Below the pieces are notes generated by a model. That model was given only the letters and a program-made list of their open reading frames with translations. It did not search any database and was not told where the DNA came from. Shown here piece by piece: positions 1 to 5,992 of a stretch of 7,249 nt of DNA. Position numbers and translations under genes: made by a program. Position 1 is the stretch's first letter, and every line of letters starts with the position of its first letter. The stretch is from the NCBI GenBank assembly GCA_964467615.1, contig CAYXRK010000222.1:1-7249 (forward strand), in the 5' to 3' direction. The DNA is from CAYXRK01 sp964467615 (GTDB lineage Bacteria; Hydrogenedentota; Hydrogenedentia; Hydrogenedentales; GCA-2746185).

Positions 1-363
1 GAGGGTGAAGGAGAATTCGACGCGGTTGCCGCTGCGAATACGTTGCTCGATGAATTCGACACACTGGACACGAATGCCGACGGATTGCTTACATTCAGCG
101 AGGCCCGCGTTGCGCTGTCCGGTTTGACGGGCGATCAATACGTGCTGCTCGACTCAGGCGGACCGGGCCTCACGCGCGACGACCTGAACGAGATCGCGGG
201 TGGCGAGGGAGAAGGCGAGGGAGAAGGGCCGCAGTGTTCCGCGTCGGGCGTTCGGGCGCATGGGCTGGAAGCCCATGCTACAGACTGCGCTCTGTTGCTC
301 ATGCTCGCGGCGGCGATGTTCATCCTCGGCGCTCGCCGCGGTCCTTCGCGCGTTCTGCGTTGA
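1..363 (+). CDS. EF-hand protein with GEGEGE linkers and C-terminal membrane tail (3' part only)
   Basis: The reading frame is open from base 1, so the start lies outside the window; 120 residues are visible. It opens with a Gly/Glu linker (EGEGE), followed by an EF-hand whose loop at visible residues 23-34 (DTNADGLLTFSE) has Asp/Asn/Asp at positions 1, 3 and 5, Gly at 6 and Glu at 12, so it should bind calcium. A second hand (around DSGGPGLTRDDL) is degenerate. A second Gly/Glu linker (GEGEGEGEG) leads to a Cys, a stretch created by a palindromic repeat, a hydrophobic helix (ALLLMLAAAMFILGA) and a basic end (RRGPSRVLR). This linker, helix, arginine order resembles C-terminal surface-sorting or anchoring tails, so an exported, envelope-attached protein is likely. 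Function is unknown. The stop codon lies inside a dispersed repeat, so the last residues may be repeat-derived. Confidence 0.75.
   Translation, partial: EGEGEFDAVAAANTLLDEFDTLDTNADGLLTFSEARVALSGLTGDQYVLLDSGGPGLTRDDLNEIAGGEGEGEGEGPQCSASGVRAHGLEAHATDCALLLMLAAAMFILGARRGPSRVLR
259..277. repeat. Palindromic repeat inside the coding region
   Basis: CATGGGCT, a GGA spacer and AGCCCATG form a perfect 8-bp inverted repeat. It lies in frame between the Gly/Glu linker and the membrane helix of the EF-hand protein and encodes the odd segment RAHGLEAHAT. From memory, this palindrome (read as HGLEAHAT or MGWKPM) is a common dispersed element in planctomycete-like genomes; that is recollection, not a search. 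Confidence 0.6.
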
Positions 364-831
364 GTTCTTCTTTTTCTTTCGTGCCGTTCGTACTACTATC
401 CGTCTGAATCTTGTTTTCTCGCGAAGATTTTCCAGACCAGTGTTTCATAAGCTCCAACACACCAAAGGCTTATATCTACATCACCGGACTGATTTTTCGT
501 GGGCCATAACCACACTGCAGTTCTCTGTGTCCTTGGTGCCTTTGTGGTTGAAATTTTGGTTATCCAATTCTCGTGCTCTTGGCGTTGGATAACTCTTCGC
601 TCTTCGCCATTAGACTCTGCACATCGAACGTTGAACGCCATTATTTTCGTGTATTTGGTGTCCGCCGCGGCGGATTCGTGGTTGATTTGCGGTAGCAATT
701 CGAACTGAGTGGCCCTCCTCCCCTCTGCGTTGAGTTCTTTATTTGGTTGCGGCTATGCCGCGCTGCGTCAATCCTGTCAATCCCGTCAAGAATTATCCAA
801 AAATTCTGTCGCTCTAACCCTCTGCGTACAA
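354..831. repeat. Cluster of degenerate dispersed intergenic repeats
   Basis: No convincing gene is present; composition is AT-richer than the neighbouring genes. TCTGCGTTGAGTTCTT (16 bases) occurs at 354-369 and again at 724-739. At 521-551 a motif of the type TGTCCTTGGTGCCTTTGTGG appears, and a related, more decayed copy at 641-685 is split by the perfect 14-bp palindrome TCCGCCGCGGCGGA (661-674). At 767-793 there are three 9-bp units (GTCAATCCT, GTCAATCCC, GTCAAGAAT). These resemble the dispersed repeats that give spurious KGTKDTK-type reading frames in many GC-rich genomes (recollection). They explain the short open frames here on both strands. Confidence 0.6.
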
Positions 832-952
832 ATAACTTAACCTCCAATTTAGGTCAACACATTTGGCTCTATATATGGGGGCCTTTTTCGTTCCAGGAAA
901 GGCCTCTGCAACCACCCATCAACATCAATTCGAAAAACCCGTAAACCTAGAT

Positions 953-1277
953 CCCTTTGTTTCGGGAATTATCGCTTTAACTCCCTTGTGGGCAAGCCAG
1001 CGCGGAAAACAAGGATATTTTGAGAGTCTGAGTGACGAAGGCGTGTAAGGAGATGCATGAAATCCCCTTCATTTTAAGCTTTTCTTGACGGCAAGGGAGT
1101 CAACTGGATAATGCCCTTTGTTTCGGGAATTACATCGTTGAATTCACAGACGAGAAAATGCCAATGAATGGCCCTGTTTCGCGGGGTGGCGCTGATAACG
1201 AGATTCACCAAAATGACCGCTAATTTAAATAAATCACGAACTGTTGTGGAATCAACGATGTAATTCCCTTTGTTTCG
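953..1277. repeat. Nested direct and inverted repeats in the spacer before mutY
   Basis: CCCTTTGTTTCGGGAATTA (19 bases) is present exactly at 953-971 and 1114-1132, and its first 12 bases recur at 1266-1277. A perfect 17-bp inverted repeat, GGGAATTACATCGTTGA at 1125-1141 with its complement at 1252-1268, encloses about 110 bases. A further 9-bp inverted pair (ACTCCCTTG at 980-988, CAAGGGAGT at 1092-1100) lies outside. The inverted arms carry no recognisable transposase, and the 74-residue minus-strand frame over them has no domain I recognise. A decayed MITE-like element or insertion-sequence remnant is the likeliest reading. I see nothing else supportable in 832-1325. Confidence 0.5.
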
Positions 1278-1325
1278 CCACTGCGGTTTTTCCGCCAAAA
1301 TTCGATTGATCGACCGCTCGTCAGG

Positions 1326-2429
1326 TTATTTCAACAACCCGAGAAACTTGTGGTTCGCCTTCGGGAATGCGTAGCGCGGGAAGTCCGTAGCGCGGACCCA
1401 TTTGAGCTCGGTATGGGCACGGGGTCTGGGTTCGCCGGAACGCAGCGTGCATGCGTAGACGTTTAGCGTGACCTTGAAGTGCGAGTAGGCGTGGTCAACG
1501 CTGGCGATGAAGCCGCCTACCTTGATGGTCACGCCGAGTTCCTCCTTAGCTTCGCGGCGCAGGGCGGCGGCATGCGTCTCGCCGGGCTTCACCTTGCCTC
1601 CGGGAAATTCCCAGAGGCCGCCGAGCAGGCCCTCGGGCGGACGTTTGCCGAGCAAATAGCGGCCATTTTTCTTGATCGCGGCTACGACGATCTCGTAGTG
1701 CGGGACGGCCTTCTTCGGTTTGCGGACGGGCCGCTGCGACTGCGTGCCGCGCTCGAACGCAAAGCAAAATTTCGAGACCGGACAGACTTCGCACGCTGGG
1801 GCGCGCGGCGTGCAGACGTTCGCGCCGAGTTCCATCATCGCTTGGTTGAAGTCCCCCGGCAATTTGCCGCGCACGAACAACGCCGCAAGCGCCCACAAGT
1901 TTTCCGTCACCGCGCCGTCGTCGATTGAGGCATCGAGATCGATGAGCCGCGCGAGGACACGTTTGACGTTGCCATCAAGCACCGGCGCGGACTCGCCGAA
2001 CGCGATGCTCGCGATCGCGCCCGCCGTGTACCGCCCTACGCCGGGAAGCTGTTGCCAGTCCTCGGCCGTCTCGGGGAAACGTCCCGAACGTTCATCGGCG
2101 ATGATCTTCGCGGCCTTGTGCAAATTGCGGGCGCGAGTGTAATAGCCAAGGCCCTCCCAGAGTTTGAGCACGCGATCCGGCGTGGCGCGCGCGAGGTCCT
2201 GCACGGTTGGGAACGCGGCAAGAAAGCGCTTGATGTATGGCCCGCCCTGCTCGACGCGGGTCTGCTGCAAAATGATTTCGACGACCCACACCGCGTAGGG
2301 GTCGCTCGTCCCACGCCAAAACAGGTCGCGCTTCTCGCGCCGGTACCACTTGAGCAGTGCGCGGCGAAACAGGGTCTTTCGCTCGATGAGTGTCTCGCCC
2401 AGCGGCGGGGCCTTCACACGCCGCGTCAT
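1326..2429 (-). CDS. mutY: A/G-specific adenine DNA glycosylase MutY with intact C-terminal Nudix box
   Basis: The 367-residue protein removes adenine mispaired with 8-oxoguanine in base-excision repair. Residues 1-225 are the HhH-GPD glycosylase: Glu51 in the VVEIILQQTRV segment (matching E. coli Glu37), the helix-hairpin-helix LPGVGRYTAG (128-137), catalytic Asp152 in LDGNVKRVLAR, and a [4Fe-4S] loop at Cys206, 213, 216 and 222 (C-x6-C-x2-C-x5-C). Residues 245-367 form the Nudix-like 8-oxoG-reading domain, with YSH at 315-317 where MutY proteins usually carry FSH. This domain also has a complete Nudix box (G278-x5-E284-x7-REAKEELGV), which classical MutY has lost. The start at 2429 was chosen because its ATG overlaps the upstream stop as ATGA and the preserved fold begins just after it; an earlier in-frame ATG lies inside the upstream gene. 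It is probably translationally coupled to the thioredoxin lipoprotein. No intrinsic terminator is visible downstream. Confidence 0.95.
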   Translation of the reverse strand: MTRRVKAPPLGETLIERKTLFRRALLKWYRREKRDLFWRGTSDPYAVWVVEIILQQTRVEQGGPYIKRFLAAFPTVQDLARATPDRVLKLWEGLGYYTRARNLHKAAKIIADERSGRFPETAEDWQQLPGVGRYTAGAIASIAFGESAPVLDGNVKRVLARLIDLDASIDDGAVTENLWALAALFVRGKLPGDFNQAMMELGANVCTPRAPACEVCPVSKFCFAFERGTQSQRPVRKPKKAVPHYEIVVAAIKKNGRYLLGKRPPEGLLGGLWEFPGGKVKPGETHAAALRREAKEELGVTIKVGGFIASVDHAYSHFKVTLNVYACTLRSGEPRPRAHTELKWVRATDFPRYAFPKANHKFLGLLK

Positions 2430-4357
2430 TTCTCGGCGAGGGCGGACTCGATGTGCGCGGCGAGGTCGTCCATCGGATGGCCGACCCACGAGACCTTGCC
2501 CGCGCGCGTGAGCACGAACGCCGTCGGGATGCCGGTGACGCCATAGTCGGTGTTTGACGTCGACCCCGTGCCGACGATGTAGTCGACGCTGAATTCTTTC
2601 AGGAACGCGTCGATCGGCGCTTCGCCGCGTTTCTCATCGGTCAAGCTCACGATCACAACGCCGCGGTCTTTGAATTGATGACCGAGCTCGACCAAGTGGG
2701 GTGTCGACGCGCGGCATGGGCCGCACCACGTCGCCCAGAATTCCACGACAACGACCTTGCCGCGCAGGCCCTCGAGCAGCGCCGGCGACTTGGTATTAAT
2801 CCATTCGGCCGCGTTAATTTCCGGCGGCGTCTCCCTCACTTTGGGTCCATTCACCGCGACGAATTCCGGTGCGGGGGCCTCGCCAGGTCGGCCCGCGGCC
2901 GAGCCCGATTTCGGCTGCGGATTGAGCACGCCAAACGGCGCGTCGTTCATCCAACCGCGTCCCTCGGAATCGAGCTTCATGAGGAACGCCGCGCGCGAGG
3001 TTGATCCGGCCTCCGAACGCGAACCGCCCAAGATAAATCCATCGTCCGGTGTAGACTCCGCCACGAGTAAGCGGTAGTCGTAGCCCCCCTCTCCCAGGAA
3101 CCGCGTTTCCGCCAGTACCCCGGCCGCGTCCAGCGAAAACACAACGATTCCCACGTCGCCATACGAACTCGAGGCGGCGGCGACAATCGTCTTATCGCCT
3201 CGCACGAAGACGGCGCGCGGCGAGTCCCAATCTTGGCCGCCGACGATCGTGCGCCACGCGATTTCGCCGCTCGCGGAAATCTTCGTGACGAGCACGCGTT
3301 CATCGCCGTTCCTCTCGCCCCACGGGCGCGGAACTTCCGCGTGAGGACGCGCGCCCGCGGCGAACACGAAGCCGCCATCGTTCGTCTCGGCGGCGACAGT
3401 GGAATTCGGATTTATCTCATCCTCGTCCTCCAACGAAACCTCTCGCTGAACGGTCCCGTCGCGGGATACAACGATCACGATTGGTACCAACTCCGCCGAA
3501 TTCAATTTTCCCGTCGTGCCGGCTAGGACGATATTCCCGTCCGCGGACGGGAACGCATGGTTGACGAACTGGTCGTCCGGCCGTTCGAGAAATTTTTCGC
3601 CGATGATCGCGCCATTCGCGTCGACCGTCGTGAGCCGGGCGTCAAGCCCGCTCGCGCCGTTGTAGGTGCGGCTTACCGCGAGCGAAGGCGATCCCGGAAA
3701 AATCGCGATACAGGTGTCGGTGCCGGTCTTGCCCGTTGTAACGTCCCACCGCGGCTCCAGTTCGGGGTCGAGCGCCGAGACCCAAATGTCCCCGCTGAAA
3801 TCGCCGAACGAAGACGATTGACCGCCGACAAGGACTGTGCCGTCGTCCATGCGGCCGATCGCATATGCGTAGTCCTTGTCGTCGCCGCCGCTCGTCGCTT
3901 CCGCCATGGGGTTTCCATCGATCCCGGTGTATCGGACGAACACGTCGCCAGGGCCTTCGTCTGCGCCGCGCTTCAATCCGGCGACGATATACGCATGGTC
4001 CGGACCCATGACGGGGCGAATCGCGGAAACCTCGACGATGGCCGGGTCCTCGAAAATCCGGGTCCACGCGATACCGTCGATGTCGGCCCTCAACGCGTCG
4101 CCCGCAAAAAGGGCGGCGCTGTAGCTACCTGCGCCGGGTGTTCCCGCCGATTGAAATGAGTGAAGGGCCTCAGCGAGCCGAGGAAAGTGCTCTATCTTCT
4201 TCTTCGACAGTGCAAAGAACTGGTCAAGCTCGTCGTAGCGCCGGTCAAGCGCAGCGGGGTCTTCGTCCAAATGAGGCCCGGCCTTCCCGCAGCCGCCGAG
4301 CGCTAGGGCCGCGGCGATAGAGCAGATGATGCGGGAGAGACGGTGATTTGCGCGCAT
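2426..4357 (-). CDS. Lipoprotein fusing a beta-propeller to a TlpA/ResA-type thioredoxin
   Basis: The 643-residue protein starts with a basic end and hydrophobic core, then the lipobox LGGC with Cys23 as the lipidated residue, so it should be anchored in the envelope. Residues about 30-95 include a charged helical stretch. Residues about 97-470 hold repeated strands of the type DDGFILGGSRS, VLVTKISASGEIAWRTIVGG and VVFSLDAAG, at least five units, as in beta-propellers of the delta-60/PQQ-like sort. A Pro/Gly/Ala-rich linker (478-498) leads to a thioredoxin domain (about 510-643) with FWATWCGPC (redox Cys545 and Cys548) and cis-Pro611 in GIPTAF. The fold fits a periplasmic thiol-disulfide oxidoreductase; the propeller may be a partner- or substrate-binding platform (inference). 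The start is at 4357 because it gives the signal peptide and sits at a TATAAT box; a longer in-frame start at 4459 would place 34 odd residues before the signal. It is the first gene of an operon with mutY. Confidence 0.85.
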   Translation of the reverse strand: MRANHRLSRIICSIAAALALGGCGKAGPHLDEDPAALDRRYDELDQFFALSKKKIEHFPRLAEALHSFQSAGTPGAGSYSAALFAGDALRADIDGIAWTRIFEDPAIVEVSAIRPVMGPDHAYIVAGLKRGADEGPGDVFVRYTGIDGNPMAEATSGGDDKDYAYAIGRMDDGTVLVGGQSSSFGDFSGDIWVSALDPELEPRWDVTTGKTGTDTCIAIFPGSPSLAVSRTYNGASGLDARLTTVDANGAIIGEKFLERPDDQFVNHAFPSADGNIVLAGTTGKLNSAELVPIVIVVSRDGTVQREVSLEDEDEINPNSTVAAETNDGGFVFAAGARPHAEVPRPWGERNGDERVLVTKISASGEIAWRTIVGGQDWDSPRAVFVRGDKTIVAAASSSYGDVGIVVFSLDAAGVLAETRFLGEGGYDYRLLVAESTPDDGFILGGSRSEAGSTSRAAFLMKLDSEGRGWMNDAPFGVLNPQPKSGSAAGRPGEAPAPEFVAVNGPKVRETPPEINAAEWINTKSPALLEGLRGKVVVVEFWATWCGPCRASTPHLVELGHQFKDRGVVIVSLTDEKRGEAPIDAFLKEFSVDYIVGTGSTSNTDYGVTGIPTAFVLTRAGKVSWVGHPMDDLAAHIESALAEK

Positions 4358-4363
4358 GCCACG

Positions 4364-4369
4364 ATTATA
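4364..4369 (-). promoter_or_regulatory. Consensus -10 box giving a probable leaderless mRNA
   Basis: TATAAT reads on the minus strand with exactly six bases (CGTGGC) before the ATG at 4357, so the expected transcription start is the A of the start codon. No Shine-Dalgarno sequence precedes this ATG. The -35 is poor: TTGCAC lies 15 bp upstream. Confidence 0.5.
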
Positions 4370-4378
4370 CACGAGGGT

Positions 4379-4390
4379 TTGCACGTGCAA
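4379..4390. promoter_or_regulatory. 12-bp perfect palindrome between divergent genes, candidate operator
   Basis: TTGCACGTGCAA is a perfect dyad in the 89-bp gap between the divergent lipoprotein and membrane-protein genes. It covers the -35 area of the minus-strand promoter, so a dimeric regulator bound here could affect both directions. The regulator is unknown. Confidence 0.35.
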
Positions 4391-4446
4391 TTTTGGCGTA
4401 TGTGGAGTATGCTCGTGATCCGAAGTCTCGAGGAGGGCGACGTACC

Positions 4447-4875
4447 ATGGGGGACGCAATGCTGGCCCTGTTGCGCGTGGGGTTGCCGCTCGGTTATTTC
4501 CTCGCCGGTTGCACCTGGCTTTTTTGGCTTTGGTATTTCATCATGTACGTGCTGCCGAATACCGCGATGGAGACGGGCCGCGAACGCACGCGATCGTTGT
4601 GGGTTAGTTGCATCCCGGGCATCGTGAGCGTGATCGTGATCGCCGCGTTATTCGCGCCGTTGCGCGAGTTTATGGCTTGGTCGGATCTCGAGCGAGACAA
4701 AATTGTGGAGGGCAAGCGGCCGGAGTGGCTCGGCCCAGGGCCATACACCCCGCAACCGAACGCGCAGGCGGCGGCGTTACCCGCGCCGGGCGGGCAGGTC
4801 GCCGAAGTGCTTGTAGACGCGCAGCCCCAACAGGCCAGCGAAGCAACCCCCGCGCCGGGACCAGGGTTGAACTGA
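4447..4875 (+). CDS. Small two-helix membrane protein of unknown function
   Basis: The protein has 142 residues. Two hydrophobic segments are visible: about 11-36 (GYFLAGCTWLFWLWYFIMYV) and about 52-72 (VSCIPGIVSVIVIAALFA), joined by a charged loop (ETGRERTR). The tail from residue 75 is polar, then rich in Pro, Ala and Gln (99-142), as in an unstructured extension. The start at 4447 follows an AGGAGG at 4431-4436; longer in-frame starts would lie upstream of this ribosome binding site. I do not recognise the family. It lies 60 bp upstream of sodC on the same strand with no terminator between, so the two may be co-transcribed, which hints at an envelope role linked to oxidative stress (inference only). 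Confidence 0.75.
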   Translation: MGDAMLALLRVGLPLGYFLAGCTWLFWLWYFIMYVLPNTAMETGRERTRSLWVSCIPGIVSVIVIAALFAPLREFMAWSDLERDKIVEGKRPEWLGPGPYTPQPNAQAAALPAPGGQVAEVLVDAQPQQASEATPAPGPGLN

Positions 4876-4935
4876 GAATCAAAATCGGACGCGAAGCGTT
4901 TCGATAGTTGGCAACAAATAGGGAGAGGCGAAGTC

Positions 4936-5505
4936 ATGGGAAACAAACGCATTTCAACCGCATGTGTGTTGATGGGAATGGGCTTGGCCGCCGCGGCGCT
5001 GATCGTCAGCGCGCCGTCCGGAAACGCGTCGGCTGCCGCGGCGAAAGGGACGACCGCGGTCGCGGTGATTCATGGCACGCAAGGCAACGAAAAAGTAAGC
5101 GGGACGATTAAGTTCGTCCAGACCGATAAGGGCGTCGAGATCGAGGCGCACGTTATGGGCCTGCCCGACGGAAAACACGGTTTCCACATTCACGAGTTTG
5201 GCGATACTTCCGCTGCCGACGGCGCATCCCTCGGCGGGCACTTCAATCCCCACGGTAAGCCGCACGGCTCACCGGACATGGGCGGCGAACGCCACGCCGG
5301 CGATCTCGGCAACATTGAATCCAAGGGTGGCCACGCGGAGTACAAGCGCGTCGACAACGTGATCGAGCTCGACGGGGCCAATTGCATTCTCGGCCGCGGC
5401 TTTGTAGTTCACGGCGGCGAAGACGACTGCACGACCCAACCCACCGGCAACGCGGGCGCGCGTCTCGGCGTAGGCGTCATCGGCGTCGCCAAGGCAGCAA
5501 GCTGA
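4936..5505 (+). CDS. sodC: Secreted Cu/Zn superoxide dismutase with non-standard cysteines
   Basis: The 189-residue precursor has a signal peptide (residues 1-33, likely cleaved after NASA). It converts superoxide to hydrogen peroxide and oxygen outside the cytoplasm. All metal ligands can be placed: copper His84, His86 and His159, bridging His102, zinc His110, His120 and Asp123 (motifs GFHIHEFGD, GGHFNPHGKPHG, RHAGDLGN, GFVVHGGEDD). Arg176 in GNAGARL matches the substrate-guiding arginine. The two cysteines of the usual intrasubunit disulfide are missing: the first position reads GDTSA (Thr91) and the second RLGVGVIG (Val179). Cys150 (NCILGR) and Cys165 (EDDCTT) are present instead and could form a substitute bond. 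The start at 4936 has a GGGAGAGG seven bases upstream. It is followed by an intrinsic terminator. Confidence 0.93.
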   Translation: MGNKRISTACVLMGMGLAAAALIVSAPSGNASAAAAKGTTAVAVIHGTQGNEKVSGTIKFVQTDKGVEIEAHVMGLPDGKHGFHIHEFGDTSAADGASLGGHFNPHGKPHGSPDMGGERHAGDLGNIESKGGHAEYKRVDNVIELDGANCILGRGFVVHGGEDDCTTQPTGNAGARLGVGVIGVAKAAS

Positions 5506-5526
5506 CCCATCCAACACGGTTGAATC

Positions 5527-5566
5527 ATCCGGTCCGTCCATCTCGGGCGGGCCGGATTTTGTTTTT
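5527..5566 (+). terminator. Rho-independent terminator after sodC
   Basis: ATCCGGTCCGTCC (5527-5539) pairs with GGGCGGGCCGGAT (5545-5557) over 13 positions including two G-U wobbles, with a 5-base loop, followed by TTTGTTTTT. It closes the membrane protein-sodC unit. Confidence 0.85.
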
Positions 5567-5630
5567 GCGCACACGTTCGAAGGAGGGAAATCGCGCGTCC
5601 CCACGGCTATCGCCGAGATTCCCCCATATG

Positions 5631-5652
5631 TCATCCCTGCGCCAAGCAGGGA
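5631..5652. repeat. Short palindromic repeat (CCCTGC-gccaa-GCAGGG)
   Basis: TCATCCCTGC, GCCAA and GCAGGGA form a 6-bp stem with a 5-base loop. From memory, it resembles the very common dispersed GTCATCCCTGCG-type intergenic repeat. No gene is visible in 5567-5927 apart from this and the repeat module that follows. Confidence 0.4.
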
Positions 5653-5710
5653 CCTTGGGTTACCTTCTCGCGCCCGTTTTTCTCCAAGTTCCTACACAAA
5701 TTTCGTTGCG

Positions 5711-5877
5711 TTCTTAGCAGTTGCCACGTTCCCTACGGGAACACCCGGAAACGATGAAAATACCAGACCGCTTGCGCCAGCAATCCCCCTCCTTTGGTTT
5801 AAGGGAGGGGGCAGGGGGAGGGTTGGGCTGGCAATCCCCCTCCTTTGGTTTAAGGGAGGGGGCAGGGGGAGGGTTGG
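5711..5877 (+). repeat. Dispersed repeat module, copy 1 (upstream of lexA)
   Basis: It begins TTCTTAGCAGTTGCCACG, continues with a 6-bp hairpin GTTCCC-TAC-GGGAAC (5728-5742), a stretch including GAAAATACC, and ends in two tandem 51-bp units. A second direct copy starts at 7093. The module ends about 50 bp before the lexA -35 box. Confidence 0.85.
5781..5877 (+). repeat. Tandem 51-bp C-rich/G-rich units in copy 1
   Basis: Units begin at 5781 and 5832; the second is identical over the 46 bases it covers. In each, CCCCCTCC can pair with GGAGGGGG across an 11-base loop. The G-rich half has at least four runs of three or more G separated by one or two bases (5803-5827; 5854-5873), a quadruplex-type pattern. 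Confidence 0.85.
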
Positions 5878-5927
5878 ACGCGCTGAATTTTCGAAACAGC
5901 AATTCGGAGAGGCTCACGAGAAAACTC

Positions 5928-5957
5928 TTGACAAATCTCCACCATTGCCCTTAATAT
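5928..5957 (+). promoter_or_regulatory. lexA promoter
   Basis: A perfect -35 TTGACA (5928-5933) and an 18-bp spacer precede TAATAT (5952-5957, four of six matches to TATAAT). The start site should fall near 5964. Confidence 0.65.
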
Positions 5958-5959
5958 AT

Positions 5960-5975
5960 CTGAAGATCAATTCAG
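5960..5975. promoter_or_regulatory. Candidate LexA operator (CTGAA-N6-TTCAG)
   Basis: CTGAAGATCAATTCAG is an inverted repeat with perfect 5-bp arms, directly after the -10 box and over the predicted start site. Its outer CTG-N10-CAG spacing is that of the E. coli SOS box (CTGT-N8-ACAG), with A/T swapped at the fourth position. This is a natural place for self-repression. Confidence 0.5.
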
Positions 5976-5992
5976 AGGAGGAATGTTCAGTC

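Noticed and set aside
396..698. 100-codon minus-strand frame
   Set aside because: Its sequence (TTKAPRTQRT and similar) is the read-through of dispersed intergenic repeats, a familiar source of spurious proteins.
1074..1298. 74-codon minus-strand frame in the spacer
   Set aside because: It is built across the direct and inverted repeats of this spacer and shows no recognisable domain.
1281..1325. Terminator after mutY
   Set aside because: Small dyads (GCGG-TTTTT-CCGC, TCGAT-ATCGA) are present, but none has a strong stem followed by a T-run in the minus direction.
2430..2489. Longer start for MutY
   Set aside because: It would add 20 Arg-rich residues inside the upstream gene, while the ATGA overlap gives a normal MutY length.
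3557..4159. 200-codon open frame on the + strand
   Set aside because: It lies wholly antisense to the lipoprotein-thioredoxin gene, whose own frame shows clear domains; the composition is that of a GC-rich shadow frame rich in Arg and Ala.
4348..4446. Longer start for the two-helix membrane protein
   Set aside because: It would extend upstream of a good AGGAGG site and across the divergent promoter and palindrome, adding residues with no signal or domain character.
5781..5877. CRISPR-like array
   Set aside because: The units are directly adjacent with no unique spacers, and no cas gene is near.
5714..5954. Open frames on both strands with a repeated Pro-rich peptide
   Set aside because: They are translations of the tandem 51-bp units (a multiple of three, so the frame stays open); no start site or domain supports a gene.
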